Below are positions 18,167 to 27,241 of a DNA stretch of 64,000 nt, piece after piece. Made by a program: the position numbers and the translations under genes. Origin of the DNA: Paraglaciecola sp. 20A4 (GTDB lineage: Bacteria > Pseudomonadota > Gammaproteobacteria > Enterobacterales > Alteromonadaceae); contig NZ_WTPY01000009.1 of NCBI RefSeq assembly GCF_011378905.1, forward strand, positions 1 through 64,000, given 5' to 3'. Position 1 is the stretch's first letter. Every line of letters begins with the position of its first letter. The notes beneath the pieces are model-generated. The model ran no database searches and was not told where the DNA came from. It saw only the letters and a list, made by a program, of their open reading frames with translations.

Positions 18167-19747
18167 ATGCAAGATTTACACAAAACGATTGAGCTTTTGC
18201 TTGATTACCTAAGAGGTGTTTGGGTAAAAAAGCGCTACGTTATGATTTGCACTTGGCTAATTTGCCCGCTTGGTTTTGCCTACGTAGCATCAATGCCAGA
18301 TACTTACCAGTCTCAAGCACGAGTTTACGTGGATACTCGTTCTGTTTTACAGCCTTTGTTGCAAGGTTTAGCCATACAGACTAACCCACAACAAGAAATC
18401 TCAATGATGGTGAAGACATTATTGAGTCGACCCAATCTCGAAATCATTGCTAGAGAGTCAGACTTAGACGTGACTGCTCTCACGCCGGAAGACTACGAGA
18501 ATATGATCTCACAGCTAACGGATAACATTAGATTGCGCTCAGCTGGACGAGATAATCTTTATACGATTTCTTATTCGAATAGTGATCCGCAAATGGCTAG
18601 AACGGTTGTTCAGGAGACATTAGATTTATTCGTTGAAGGCGCCCTAGGCAGCTCAAGAAAAGACTCAGACTCCGCAAGTCGCTTTATCGAAGAGCAAATT
18701 ATAGATTATGAAAATCGCCTCACGTCTTCTGAGCAAAGGGTTGCAGACTTTCAAAGAAAGTATGCGTCTTTATTGCCAAATAAAGGCAGTTTTCATGAAA
18801 ACTATACGGAATTGAAGATCTTATTAGAGCAAACTGAATTAACAATTAAAGAAACTGAGCAACAGATTAAAGCGCTATCTGGGGAATTACGTGGCCAGAA
18901 TTCTCAAATCGATAGCTTTGCCGTTAAACCATCAAACTCCGATTCAATTCTGACAACTCGTTATGATGCTCGCATTAAAAGTATCGAAGAAAGACTCGAT
19001 GAATTATCCCTTAAATATACCGACTTACATCCTGATGTGATTGAAGCCAATAATTTGCTTGAATCTTTACAGAAATCACGACAGGAAGAAATTGATGACT
19101 ATTTGTCGAATGTCTCCAGTGATGATCCAAGTAGCTCATTAGGTGCATTATCTACGGAAATTCGTATAGAGATATCTCGTCTGCAAAGCTTAATCGCATC
19201 TCTGGATGTTAGAAAAGATAACTACAAAACCAAAATTGAAGACTTAAAACAAAAAATTGATTTAGTACCGCAAGTTGAAGCTGAATTTATGGCCCTGAAT
19301 CGTGATTATGGAATTACTAAACGTAAATACGAAGAGCTGTTATCTCGCAGAGAGTCTGCGGATTTAGCGCAAAAAGCAGATGTATCGTCTGAAGATGTGC
19401 AGTTCAGAGTTATCGATCCCCCTCTAGCCCCCTTGGCACCAACTGGGCCAAATAGATTGATTGGATACACCGCAGTGGTATTTCTGGGATTCACAGCCGG
19501 TTTAGTAGTCGCATTTTTAATCAGTCAACTTAATCCTATACTCATTCGAGGGCGTCAACTAACGGCTTTAACCTCTTACCCAGTGTTAGGGGTGGTTTCT
19601 CATCTTAATGTAAAAGAGATCCGTAAGACAAATAGGACGCGTATCCTTGTGTTCGCTTTGTCGTCGGGTCTAATTTTACTAATGTATGGGGTATTGGCAG
19701 CCACTGAAATCCTGCAAATTGATTTGTTATCGAGGATATTGGCATGA
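18167..19747 (+). CDS. Wzz/GumC-like chain-length determinant (TIGR03007 type)
   Basis: A 526-residue inner-membrane polysaccharide co-polymerase. The N-terminal Wzz domain has one membrane span at about 26-43 and the YQSQARVYVDTRSVLQPLLQG strand region. A long periplasmic coiled coil (about 170-380) with heptads follows, then a second span near 430-450 after the proline-rich LAPLAPTGPNR motif and a third at about 500-520. It sets chain length and bridges to the export lipoprotein. The kinase is encoded separately, overlapping its stop by 4 bases. Confidence 0.92.
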   Translation: MQDLHKTIELLLDYLRGVWVKKRYVMICTWLICPLGFAYVASMPDTYQSQARVYVDTRSVLQPLLQGLAIQTNPQQEISMMVKTLLSRPNLEIIARESDLDVTALTPEDYENMISQLTDNIRLRSAGRDNLYTISYSNSDPQMARTVVQETLDLFVEGALGSSRKDSDSASRFIEEQIIDYENRLTSSEQRVADFQRKYASLLPNKGSFHENYTELKILLEQTELTIKETEQQIKALSGELRGQNSQIDSFAVKPSNSDSILTTRYDARIKSIEERLDELSLKYTDLHPDVIEANNLLESLQKSRQEEIDDYLSNVSSDDPSSSLGALSTEIRIEISRLQSLIASLDVRKDNYKTKIEDLKQKIDLVPQVEAEFMALNRDYGITKRKYEELLSRRESADLAQKADVSSEDVQFRVIDPPLAPLAPTGPNRLIGYTAVVFLGFTAGLVVAFLISQLNPILIRGRQLTALTSYPVLGVVSHLNVKEIRKTNRTRILVFALSSGLILLMYGVLAATEILQIDLLSRILA

Positions 19748-20640
19748 ATACGATTGAACGTGCACTCTCTAAACAAGAGAAAAACAAACAATCACAAGCT
19801 GAGCAAGATATTGGTACTCAAAAAGCTACCGACAAACAGCTCGATGCTCAGCAAAAAAAGAACATAGCCTCAGAGTCTTCCAGCGCACAAAAATCTCTGC
19901 AAGTCCCGTCGAGTATCGAAATAGATTTAGCGAGAATGGAGGAGAAAGGCTTTGTTTCAACTAGCAATAAACGCAGATTGATTAACGAAGAATATCGCGC
20001 CATAAAGCGCAAAATTATCGACAACGCTTTCGGCCCTTTGTCAAAATCACTTAACAATAGCAATATTATTATGGTGACGAGTTCACGCCCAGGCGAAGGC
20101 AAAACGTTTACTGCCGTTAACTTGGCATTAAGTATTGCTTTAGAGCAGGATAAAACGGTTCTTTTGGTTGATGCAGATGTACTCAGGCCAAATGTTATGC
20201 GCACCTTGGAATTGCAAAACCAGCAAGGTTTAATGGAATATTTATTAGGCGAAAAAGCGGACATAGCTGAGGTAATGTGCCAAACCAATGTGCCCAATTT
20301 ACGCATAATACCTGCGGGCAAATCTCACCATTTATCCACCGAACTACTTGCCAGTGAAAGAATGTACGATGCTGTTCAAGAATTTGCTAATCGTTATCCG
20401 GACCGACTTGTAATTGTTGATACTCCACCATTGCTTGGTATTAACGAAACGGCGATTTTAGCCAACTTGGCAGGGCAAGCCATTGTTGTTGCTGAAGAGG
20501 CAGCAACTAAAATATCTGATATCCAAGAAGCAGTAGGCCATTTGAATCCAGATATGGCCATAGGATTCGTGGTTAACAAAGGGCAAAAAGTAGATCGCAA
20601 AGGAACAGGTTACGGTTATTACTACGCGGGAGCTAATTAG
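19744..20640 (+). CDS. XrtA-associated tyrosine autokinase (BY-kinase, TIGR03018 type)
   Basis: A 298-residue cytoplasmic BY-kinase. Walker A SSRPGEGKT is at 113-121, Walker A' LLVDADVLRP at about 140-149, and Walker B VIVDTPP further on. It ends in a tyrosine cluster (GYGYYY), the autophosphorylation tail that controls EPS polymerisation. Its activator is the Wzz-like protein upstream, whose gene it overlaps by 4 bases. The 50-residue Gln/Lys/Ser-rich N-terminus is a linker typical of the subfamily. The following gene starts within its stop codon. Confidence 0.93.
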   Translation: MNTIERALSKQEKNKQSQAEQDIGTQKATDKQLDAQQKKNIASESSSAQKSLQVPSSIEIDLARMEEKGFVSTSNKRRLINEEYRAIKRKIIDNAFGPLSKSLNNSNIIMVTSSRPGEGKTFTAVNLALSIALEQDKTVLLVDADVLRPNVMRTLELQNQQGLMEYLLGEKADIAEVMCQTNVPNLRIIPAGKSHHLSTELLASERMYDAVQEFANRYPDRLVIVDTPPLLGINETAILANLAGQAIVVAEEAATKISDIQEAVGHLNPDMAIGFVVNKGQKVDRKGTGYGYYYAGAN

Positions 20641-22247
20641 TGGCATTTAATACGGCACCAACAGCACGAAATACGTTATTAATCGCAGTAGCAATCGCTT
20701 GTGGAAGTTCTAGTACTGCACGTGCTGGTGACTTGCAAATTGCTCCGTCAATTACAACTTCTGGATACTATTATAAGACAGATATAGGGCAGACCTCAGG
20801 AGAAAATACGCAAGCTATTGCAATTAAACCGAAACTGGTAACGATTTATAGTGGACGCAGATCATCAGCAGCTCTTGTATTAAACAATACCACGGTTGAG
20901 CAAAACAGTGATTTACCCGATTCAGATAAAAGCTTCACTGAACTAAGTTATAACTCTTCACTACAAATTATTGAGAAAGTACTCACCTTATCAGTTAACG
21001 GTGATCGCAGTTATCGCTCGGTAGATTCTACCGAGGGACTAATTGCAGATAAAATATTGTCTAGCGGCGAATTAACCAAAGTTGCTAATGATGCTATTCA
21101 ATTAAATTTTATGATACCCAATCCAAAAACTATTGGTCTATCGTTACAAAGTGGATTTTCAAAGACCAGTTCAGATGAGACGCTCGCCAGCACAAACGGT
21201 ATTGATGGCGAAAATACGTTTATCAATGCTCAATTGTACCAAGGTAGAGATTTCAAAGGCTTCACTTTCCTTTTAGGAACACAGTATTACGATACTAAAC
21301 GGGATACCGCTCAAGACTTTACGTCCACCCTTTCAAACGCTCGTATTGGCATTGATATCGCAAAAGATATTTCATTCGTGCTAGTGGGCTCAGACAGTGA
21401 ATATGGATTAGATGAAAGTGGTTTCAGTGCACAACGGCAAAATTTGGATACCACTAGTTACGGCGCTGGTTTTGTATGGCAACCTCATGATGAAAATAGC
21501 ATAGAGATTACTTACAACGAATTAGAACAAGGCGACACATCAACTCGCTATATTGGAATAGAGACCCAGTGGGCGTTCTCTAGTCGTACAGCAATGCAGT
21601 TTTCCTATGGAAAACGGTTTTACGGTGATGCGTACTCTTTTAACTTAGATTATAAATTAAAATCCTTTAGCACTTCTGCAACATACAACGAAGATGTAAC
21701 CTCCTATTCACGTTTAAGCGTTACTGAAGGCCAGAGTAGCCTATTTGTTTGTCCAATTGGCTCTACCGAATTCGCAGATTGTTTCCAGCCCTCCTCTTCT
21801 GGTTATATCCTACTAGCAGGGGAAGAGTTTAGAAGCTTAAATAGCTTCACTACTGATATCACAGACGAAACGCTATTTCGTAAATCAGGACGCATTAACT
21901 TCGGTTACGATAAAAACAAACTCAAAGCAGCATTTAGCTTGGGCTATAATACAATAGAATATTTAGAATCTAATCGTGAGCAAAGAACCAACTCAGCATC
22001 CCTATCACTCTCTTATCAATTGGGGCGACGTAATACAGTAGGTTTATCATCAAGTTATTCAACAAATGATTACAGTGATTCAGACCGCGTAAATGACGTG
22101 TTAAATCTTACTGCAAGCTTCAATCGAGACTTGAGTCGTCAGCTCAGTATGGATGTATCTGCGCGTTATGTTAGGCGTGATACCGAAAGCGATGCCCGTG
22201 ATTTAACAGATTCTCGCTTAACGGTAAGTTTTGCATACCAATTCTAA
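20640..22247 (+). CDS. Outer-membrane beta-barrel of XrtA loci (TIGR03016 type)
   Basis: A 535-residue exported protein with a signal peptide ending near ARA-GD (about 30). A long series of amphipathic beta strands and a terminal LTVSFAYQF follow, the aromatic end of an outer-membrane barrel. This matches the PEP-CTERM system-associated barrel (TIGR03016) that follows the kinase in XrtA loci, and it may serve as the EPS exit pore. The start is GTG, overlapping the kinase stop by one base. The stop directly abuts the stop of the convergent antiporter gene, with no room for a terminator. Confidence 0.85.
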   Translation: MAFNTAPTARNTLLIAVAIACGSSSTARAGDLQIAPSITTSGYYYKTDIGQTSGENTQAIAIKPKLVTIYSGRRSSAALVLNNTTVEQNSDLPDSDKSFTELSYNSSLQIIEKVLTLSVNGDRSYRSVDSTEGLIADKILSSGELTKVANDAIQLNFMIPNPKTIGLSLQSGFSKTSSDETLASTNGIDGENTFINAQLYQGRDFKGFTFLLGTQYYDTKRDTAQDFTSTLSNARIGIDIAKDISFVLVGSDSEYGLDESGFSAQRQNLDTTSYGAGFVWQPHDENSIEITYNELEQGDTSTRYIGIETQWAFSSRTAMQFSYGKRFYGDAYSFNLDYKLKSFSTSATYNEDVTSYSRLSVTEGQSSLFVCPIGSTEFADCFQPSSSGYILLAGEEFRSLNSFTTDITDETLFRKSGRINFGYDKNKLKAAFSLGYNTIEYLESNREQRTNSASLSLSYQLGRRNTVGLSSSYSTNDYSDSDRVNDVLNLTASFNRDLSRQLSMDVSARYVRRDTESDARDLTDSRLTVSFAYQF

Positions 22248-24011
22248 TTAACGTTCAATCCCTTTTTCGTCACGCTCAAAAAGGGATTGCAACTCTGATT
22301 TACCCAGTTCGTTTATATCGATCATTTGCTGTAAATTTAAGTTTTTAATCGCACTGATTTCCACCAATTTACTGTCATGTTTCGCAAAAACGTCGACAGT
22401 TCTTTCAGCCTTCTCAGGATCGAATCCATAGGCCTTCAAAAGTAATTCAGCGGCATCGAGACCAGCGGGAAATACCTCACGTACATAAGTGTTCACCCCA
22501 ATCCTCGCATAATTCATAACACTTGTTCGGTTGCGTGCCCGAGCAATAATTTTAATATCTGGGAAATGCTCACGTACCAAGTATGCAATTTTCAATGCTT
22601 CTTGGTCGTTATCAATAGCAATGAGTATTATCTTTACTTTGCTTATACCTGCCGTGCGCAATAAATCTAAACGACTTGCATCACCATAAAATACTTTACT
22701 ACCAAACTTCTTTAGAAATTCAATTTGATCGGGATCTTTATCCAAAGCAATAAATGGGATTTTGTTTGCTGTTAAGATGCGGGCTGACACCTGTCCAAAA
22801 CGACCCAGCCCAGCAATCAATACTTGAGGCTCTTTTTCGTTAGGCTCTGAATCATAAACGGCGGGGCAATTTCTACTGTTAAACCAAATACTATGCAGAA
22901 TTACCAGCGGTGACGTCAATGCCATAGAAATTCCGACGATAAGGGTAACTTGCTGTGAAATAAGAGTCTCTATTACCCCCGCTCCAACCGCCTGAGACAT
23001 AACAACAAAAGCAAATTCACCACCTTGAGACAACATTAAGCCAATGCGAACAGAGTCAGTAACATTCTGTTTTGCCACGCGAAGTATAGTGTAGATAACT
23101 AAACCCTTAACCAAAACAAGTACCAGACTTGCTCCAAGAATAAACAGGGGTTCGGAAACTAACAGATCCAAATTTAAATTCATTCCAATCGCGATAAAAA
23201 ATAAACCTAAAAATAACCCTTTGAAGGGTCCAACTTCCATTTCTAACTGATGTTTAAAGCTCGAATTAGCAAGCAGAATACCGGCAACAAACGCCCCCAT
23301 GCCCATAGACAATCCGGCCTCCTGCATACCTAAACCGGTTGCAATAACGATAAGTAGCGCAGAAGCGGTCATAACTTCGGCGTTGCCATAGTGAGATATC
23401 AAACTAAGAAACGGATTAATTAAGAAACGGCCTACAACCAGCACTATGCACAGGGCTAACACACTGACCCACCACGCTGGTCCGGTTGCAACATCCCCAG
23501 TCGATAAACTCTCGACCAAGAGTAAAATAGGAATAACAGCGACATCTTGCATCAACAATATTGAAAAGCCCTGCTTGCCTGGCGGTGTCTTCAATACATT
23601 GTGTTCTTCCATTAATTGCACTGCAAATGCAGTGGAAGAGAGTGCCACAGATATCCCTATTATCAAGGCAGTTACAGGGGATAGTGACAATATCCAAAAG
23701 CTCATCATACCGATAAATAGGGAGCTAAATAACAGTTGAGATCCCCCAGTCAACATGATTTTTTTACGCATATTCCATAATTGTTTAGGGTCAAGCTCTA
23801 AGCCAATAATGAACAATAAAAATACAACACCAAGCTCAGCAACATGCAATATTGTTTCAGGGTCATTAACCCAATCCATAACCGATGGACCAATCACAAC
23901 CCCAGCCACTAAATAGCCAAGGATTGCGCCAAGTTTTAATTTTCGAAATATAGGAACAGCCACTACAGCCGCTAACAAAAACACAAACGCTGAGCCCAAT
24001 AAACTCATCAC
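22248..24011 (-). CDS. CPA2-family cation:proton antiporter with RCK domain (Kef-like)
   Basis: A 587-residue protein. Residues 1-380 hold about 12 membrane segments of a Na+/H+ exchanger fold (LGAILGYLVAGVVIGP, ELGVVFLLFIIGLEL, SVALSSTAFAVQLMEE). Residues about 395-520 form a TrkA-N/RCK NAD-binding domain (LIAGLGRFGQ, ALDKDPDQIEFLKKFG, GDASRLDLL). KefB/KefC-type proteins exchange K+ for H+ under electrophile stress, gated by glutathione adducts; other CPA2 members differ, so substrate is inferred only. No partner flavoprotein (KefF/G) lies next to it. Confidence 0.88.
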   Translation of the reverse strand: MMSLLGSAFVFLLAAVVAVPIFRKLKLGAILGYLVAGVVIGPSVMDWVNDPETILHVAELGVVFLLFIIGLELDPKQLWNMRKKIMLTGGSQLLFSSLFIGMMSFWILSLSPVTALIIGISVALSSTAFAVQLMEEHNVLKTPPGKQGFSILLMQDVAVIPILLLVESLSTGDVATGPAWWVSVLALCIVLVVGRFLINPFLSLISHYGNAEVMTASALLIVIATGLGMQEAGLSMGMGAFVAGILLANSSFKHQLEMEVGPFKGLFLGLFFIAIGMNLNLDLLVSEPLFILGASLVLVLVKGLVIYTILRVAKQNVTDSVRIGLMLSQGGEFAFVVMSQAVGAGVIETLISQQVTLIVGISMALTSPLVILHSIWFNSRNCPAVYDSEPNEKEPQVLIAGLGRFGQVSARILTANKIPFIALDKDPDQIEFLKKFGSKVFYGDASRLDLLRTAGISKVKIILIAIDNDQEALKIAYLVREHFPDIKIIARARNRTSVMNYARIGVNTYVREVFPAGLDAAELLLKAYGFDPEKAERTVDVFAKHDSKLVEISAIKNLNLQQMIDINELGKSELQSLFERDEKGIER

Positions 24012-24179
24012 CCTTCCCTAAAATCTTACAATGCTTAGATCATACCAGAGCCCAGGCCCATTACATATTAGCGTTGTCAAAACAACACGTAGTAAACAGC
24101 TAACTTTGTGCTCGTATTTACCTGGCACTGCTATACTTAAAAAGTTAACAACTGGTTAATAAACGATCGGGAGAAGTGT

Positions 24180-24737
24180 ATGTTTAGACATTACTACATT
24201 ACAGAAGATCTTAAAGACCTAAAACAAGTTGAGCAGGAGCTACTCAACTGTGGTTTAACCGTGCCACAGTTTCATGTATTAAGTGAAAACGATACCGAAC
24301 TAGAGAAGCATCACCTACATGCTATCGAAGCGGTATTAAAAAAGGACGTTGTTCATTCGACACAGCTGGGCGCTGTTATAGGTGTAATAGGCGCAGTACT
24401 TATTTTATTAGTTGCCTATTTTTTTAGCTGGCATACCACAGCAGTTGGATGGATACCCTTCGGTTTTTGTGCCGTAGTTATGCTCGGTTTCTGCACATGG
24501 GAAGGAGGGCTAATCGGCATACAAACACCAAATTATCAATTTAAACAATTTCAACATCTACTCAGTCAAGGAATGCATATCTTTTTTGTTGATATTACGC
24601 CTGAGCAACATTCAGTTTTACGTGAAGTTAGTCGCAATCATCCAAGTTTACGTTATGCCGGCTCCGGTGAAGCGACGCCGAGTTGGATAGTCAATGGTCA
24701 GACTAAATTCAGTCAAGTCATGAAGACCATGCCTTAA
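24180..24737 (+). CDS. Small membrane protein with cytoplasmic flanks
   Basis: A 185-residue protein with a soluble N-terminal half (MFRHYYITEDLKDLKQVEQEL), two membrane segments (about 62-80 and 88-107, the second ending in GGLIG) and a soluble C-terminal half. The layout resembles bacterial proteins in which a small ferredoxin-like domain (modulating voltage or stress, DUF1269-like) is split by a hairpin of helices; this is a structural guess. GGGAG lies about 8 bases upstream of the ATG. A 13-base tandem duplication covers its stop codon. Function unknown. Confidence 0.65.
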   Translation: MFRHYYITEDLKDLKQVEQELLNCGLTVPQFHVLSENDTELEKHHLHAIEAVLKKDVVHSTQLGAVIGVIGAVLILLVAYFFSWHTTAVGWIPFGFCAVVMLGFCTWEGGLIGIQTPNYQFKQFQHLLSQGMHIFFVDITPEQHSVLREVSRNHPSLRYAGSGEATPSWIVNGQTKFSQVMKTMP

Positions 24738-24751
24738 AACCATGCCTTAAA
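24726..24751 (+). repeat. 13-base tandem duplication over a stop codon
   Basis: Two exact copies of accatgccttaaa, the first containing the TAA of the upstream membrane-protein gene. The copies are not in the same frame. See the finding on stop-codon duplications. Confidence 0.9.
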
Positions 24752-25053
24752 AGATGTCATCTCATTTAACAACGATGGTTAAAACCCGCATTTATTATCT
24801 TTCGTATTTTGTATTTGCGGGTTTATTTTATTCATAATTTAAACCTCTACCAAATATGCAACAACGTTAGCTTTAGGCAATAAATTTGTTCACGAGCAAC
24901 GCTCGTCAAAACATTCCTTAAGCGCAACCCACAGTATGCAAATCTAAAATCTTATTTTTAAATAGCGCATAAAGTTCACGGGGATAGGTTAATATCTATC
25001 GTCTTAAAATTAATTTCGTCATCAATCATTGTGTTATTAAAAGGAATTTCCCC
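24738..25053. other. Intergenic region with hairpins
   Basis: No gene was found in these 316 bases. They hold the second copy of the 13-base repeat, a probable terminator at 24782-24824, a small perfect hairpin (acgagc / gctcgt, about 24893-24907) and the leader of the cyclophilin gene. Confidence 0.6.
24782..24824 (+). terminator. Probable rho-independent terminator
   Basis: Nine-base perfect arms aaacccgca / tgcgggttt with a 25-base AT-rich loop, followed by atttta on the plus strand. The long loop lowers confidence. Confidence 0.55.
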
Positions 25054-25683
25054 GTGTGTAAAATCAGTCATCGCGTTTGTGTATTAGTTCTCGTCTTATT
25101 CAGTCAATTTATCGTTAATGCAGCCGTAGCAGACTCAAGCAAAAACGGTATTCAACAGGCGCTTATCCAAACAACAATGGGTGATATTACTATTGAGCTA
25201 TACGCGGATAAAGCACCAATCACTGTCGCGAATTATATCGCGTATATTAAAGACTCAGCATTTAATGGAGGAGAATTTTATCGTGTTGTCGGCCCTGATA
25301 ACGATCAAGGAACACCGCAAATTTCCGTTATTCAAGGGCGAGCTAGTACGTCATTCGATGATATCCCCCCTATCAACCTTGAAACCACAAAACAGACCGG
25401 ACTTAAACATCAGGATGGTACACTTTCCATGGCTCGAGGTGCGCCAAATACAGCTACTCAGGAGTTTTTCATTTGCGTTGGCTCTCAGCCGGCTCTCGAT
25501 TTTGGCGGTCTACGTAACCCTGATGGTCAGGGGTTTGCCGCATTTGGAAGAGTAACGTCAGGGATGGATATCGTCAGAAAAATACAACAAAATCGTCAGA
25601 CTAAAGTTGTGGAAGACACTTACATAAAGAATCAAATCTTAGCTCACCCTATTAAAATAATCGCGATAACATTGAATAAATAA
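25054..25683 (+). CDS. Secreted cyclophilin-type peptidyl-prolyl isomerase
   Basis: A 209-residue protein with a signal peptide (about 1-28, cleavage near AVA-DS). The cyclophilin domain has TTMGDITIELYADKAPITVANY (in part, about 38-58), GTLSMARG and TQEFFICVG. It catalyses proline cis/trans isomerisation during folding of periplasmic proteins (PpiA-like). The start is GTG, chosen because AAAGGA lies about 10 bases upstream and it gives a complete signal peptide. Monocistronic, with a 316-base leader region upstream. Confidence 0.88.
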   Translation: MCKISHRVCVLVLVLFSQFIVNAAVADSSKNGIQQALIQTTMGDITIELYADKAPITVANYIAYIKDSAFNGGEFYRVVGPDNDQGTPQISVIQGRASTSFDDIPPINLETTKQTGLKHQDGTLSMARGAPNTATQEFFICVGSQPALDFGGLRNPDGQGFAAFGRVTSGMDIVRKIQQNRQTKVVEDTYIKNQILAHPIKIIAITLNK

Positions 25684-25793
25684 TCAGCCCATAAAATGAG
25701 CTCTATACTGGCTTATTTGATCTTAAAAGCAATAAGAAGAGTATTACCCCTAGAACTTGAGCAATAGCTTCAATATTACCAACAGGATAAAGT

Positions 25794-25973
25794 ATGTTTG
25801 GTTTTTTAAGATCGTCACCCGTTAAAAAAAAGAAAAAACTATATGACCGAAAGCTTGAAGAAGCCATGTTAGCTCAGCGTAAAGGCGATATACGCAGCTA
25901 TGCTATGTTAACCGCCCAAGCAGAAGAGATGTGGCGCGAAATCGAGTCGCTTGAGAAACAGCAAGCCGATTAA
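25794..25973 (+). CDS. Small DUF6435-like protein
   Basis: A 59-residue reading frame too short for most gene tracks. It starts MFGFLRSSPVKKKKKLYDRK, followed by EEAMLAQRKGDIRSYAMLTA and an acidic helical end. The arrangement (short hydrophobic start, SPVKK, LEEAMxAQRxGDIRSY) matches my recollection of DUF6435 proteins of marine gammaproteobacteria. It is probably a single long helical hairpin; function is unknown. It lies about 110 bases downstream of the cyclophilin gene and is convergent with the SCO gene (25-base gap). Confidence 0.75.
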   Translation: MFGFLRSSPVKKKKKLYDRKLEEAMLAQRKGDIRSYAMLTAQAEEMWREIESLEKQQAD

Positions 25974-25998
25974 AATCGCCGAGGAAAATTGAGCTAGG

Positions 25999-26682
25999 TT
26001 AAAGTTCGCTCTTTAATGTTTTTATATCCTCAATTAAGTGTCCAACAGAGGTATTGTTTAAACCATTATATACGCCACGAATATGACGATTGACATCGAC
26101 TAATACTAAATTTTCAGTATGCAAAAAGTCCTTTTTGCTCACGTACTCACCTAAGTCTTCATTGGCAAAGTAATCATTGCGGGCAAGACGATATATGGCG
26201 TCACGCTCACCTGTCACTAGGTGCCACTTGCCTGATATCACACCATTTTTATCTGCATATTCCCGCAGGACTTGCACAGTGTCATTTTCAGGTTGAATTG
26301 AATGCGAAATAATTCTGACCTTATTGTCATTAATAAATTGCGCCTGCACTTTTGAAAGTTGTGAACGCATGCGAGGACAAATTCCGGGGCACGATGTAAA
26401 GAAAAAACTCGCTACATAAATTTTACCCTGCATATCGTTTTGTGAGACATGCTTGGCGTCTTGATCAATAAAATTGAAATCAGAAACTCGATGAAAATTG
26501 GCCAGTTCGACACTATTTGGGCTAAGCCAATGAGGCGTAAAATCAGCACTTGCATAATAAGGCAATGCAGACACCCTAATAGAACTTGAAACGCCTTGCT
26601 GTTCAGCGAATACCTGTGTGTTAGCTAATACTATACTAGCCAAAGTACCTATCACACTAATCTGCTTTAACCACTTTTTCAT
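25999..26682 (-). CDS. SCO1/SenC-family protein
   Basis: A 227-residue exported protein: signal peptide or anchor at about 5-26 (VFA-EQ), then a thioredoxin-like SCO domain with the copper-binding CPGIC motif (in FFFTSCPGICPRMRSQL) and a distal His in FLHTENLVLVD. SCO proteins deliver copper to, or reduce thiols for, cytochrome c oxidase CuA; other members serve different metalloproteins. It is third in a minus-strand operon after the YHYH lipoprotein and the MORN protein, overlapping the latter by 26 bases. No oxidase genes are nearby, which hints at a different client. Confidence 0.88.
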   Translation of the reverse strand: MKKWLKQISVIGTLASIVLANTQVFAEQQGVSSSIRVSALPYYASADFTPHWLSPNSVELANFHRVSDFNFIDQDAKHVSQNDMQGKIYVASFFFTSCPGICPRMRSQLSKVQAQFINDNKVRIISHSIQPENDTVQVLREYADKNGVISGKWHLVTGERDAIYRLARNDYFANEDLGEYVSKKDFLHTENLVLVDVNRHIRGVYNGLNNTSVGHLIEDIKTLKSEL

Positions 26683-27241
26683 CTTCTAATCCTACGCACA
26701 TATTTGATCGTTTTAAGCCGAATACACGGCCATTAATATAATGATAATTGCTGTATAACTTGCCATTTTGACGCCAAGCCTGCTGCAAACCAACTTCTTG
26801 ACCATCAATGTAATGCATTTTTTTAAACAGCTCCCCCGTCACGTACCACTGTTTGGATTCTCCCGTAACCCGCCCCTCAACATACGGTGAGACCGAGCGC
26901 AGATTGCCGTTCTTCCACCAGCTAGTCGTTTGACCTTCAAGACGCCCGGCCATATAGTGTGAATCAAATGCCAGCACCTTGTTTTCATACCACTGCCTAA
27001 GGAAACCATCTCGACGGCCCGCTTCAAACTGTTCTAACTTAGCAATCTGTCCTGAAGCATAATAAGTCACAGCTTCACCAGTAAAGGGCAGCCCTCGATA
27101 CATACGTACACCCGTGTTCATCGCAATGGTGATTTCATTTGCAGCAACAGCTTTATTTATTAACTGCATCTGGGCAAGGCCTGAGGAACTAAAAATACAG
27201 CTCAGGATACACAGTAAATCCCTAACGGATAGCACTGGCAT
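26657..27241 (-). CDS. MORN-repeat (YwqK-like) exported protein
   Basis: A 194-residue protein. The start at 27241 (MPVLSVRDLL) was chosen over the longer open frame because it yields a signal peptide ending near GLA-QM and a short 20-base overlap with the upstream gene. The rest is MORN_2 repeats: GLPFTGEAVTYYASGQ, EQFEAGRRDGFLRQWYENG-like units, GRLEGQTTSWWKNGN, GRVTGESKQWYVTGE and GQEVGLQQAWRQNGK, at about 24-residue spacing. Databases often call such proteins YwqK antitoxins, but here nothing supports a toxin-antitoxin role. Likely a periplasmic scaffold in a unit with the YHYH lipoprotein and SCO. Confidence 0.8.
   Translation of the reverse strand: MPVLSVRDLLCILSCIFSSSGLAQMQLINKAVAANEITIAMNTGVRMYRGLPFTGEAVTYYASGQIAKLEQFEAGRRDGFLRQWYENKVLAFDSHYMAGRLEGQTTSWWKNGNLRSVSPYVEGRVTGESKQWYVTGELFKKMHYIDGQEVGLQQAWRQNGKLYSNYHYINGRVFGLKRSNMCVGLEDEKVVKAD

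Noticed and set aside
19848-20321. 157-codon antisense frame in the tyrosine kinase gene
   Set aside because: A shadow of the coding strand; the kinase motifs on the plus strand are unambiguous.
26657-27241. Toxin-antitoxin system (YwqK antitoxin label)
   Set aside because: The protein is an exported MORN-repeat protein in an operon with SCO and YHYH proteins; no toxin gene is present.
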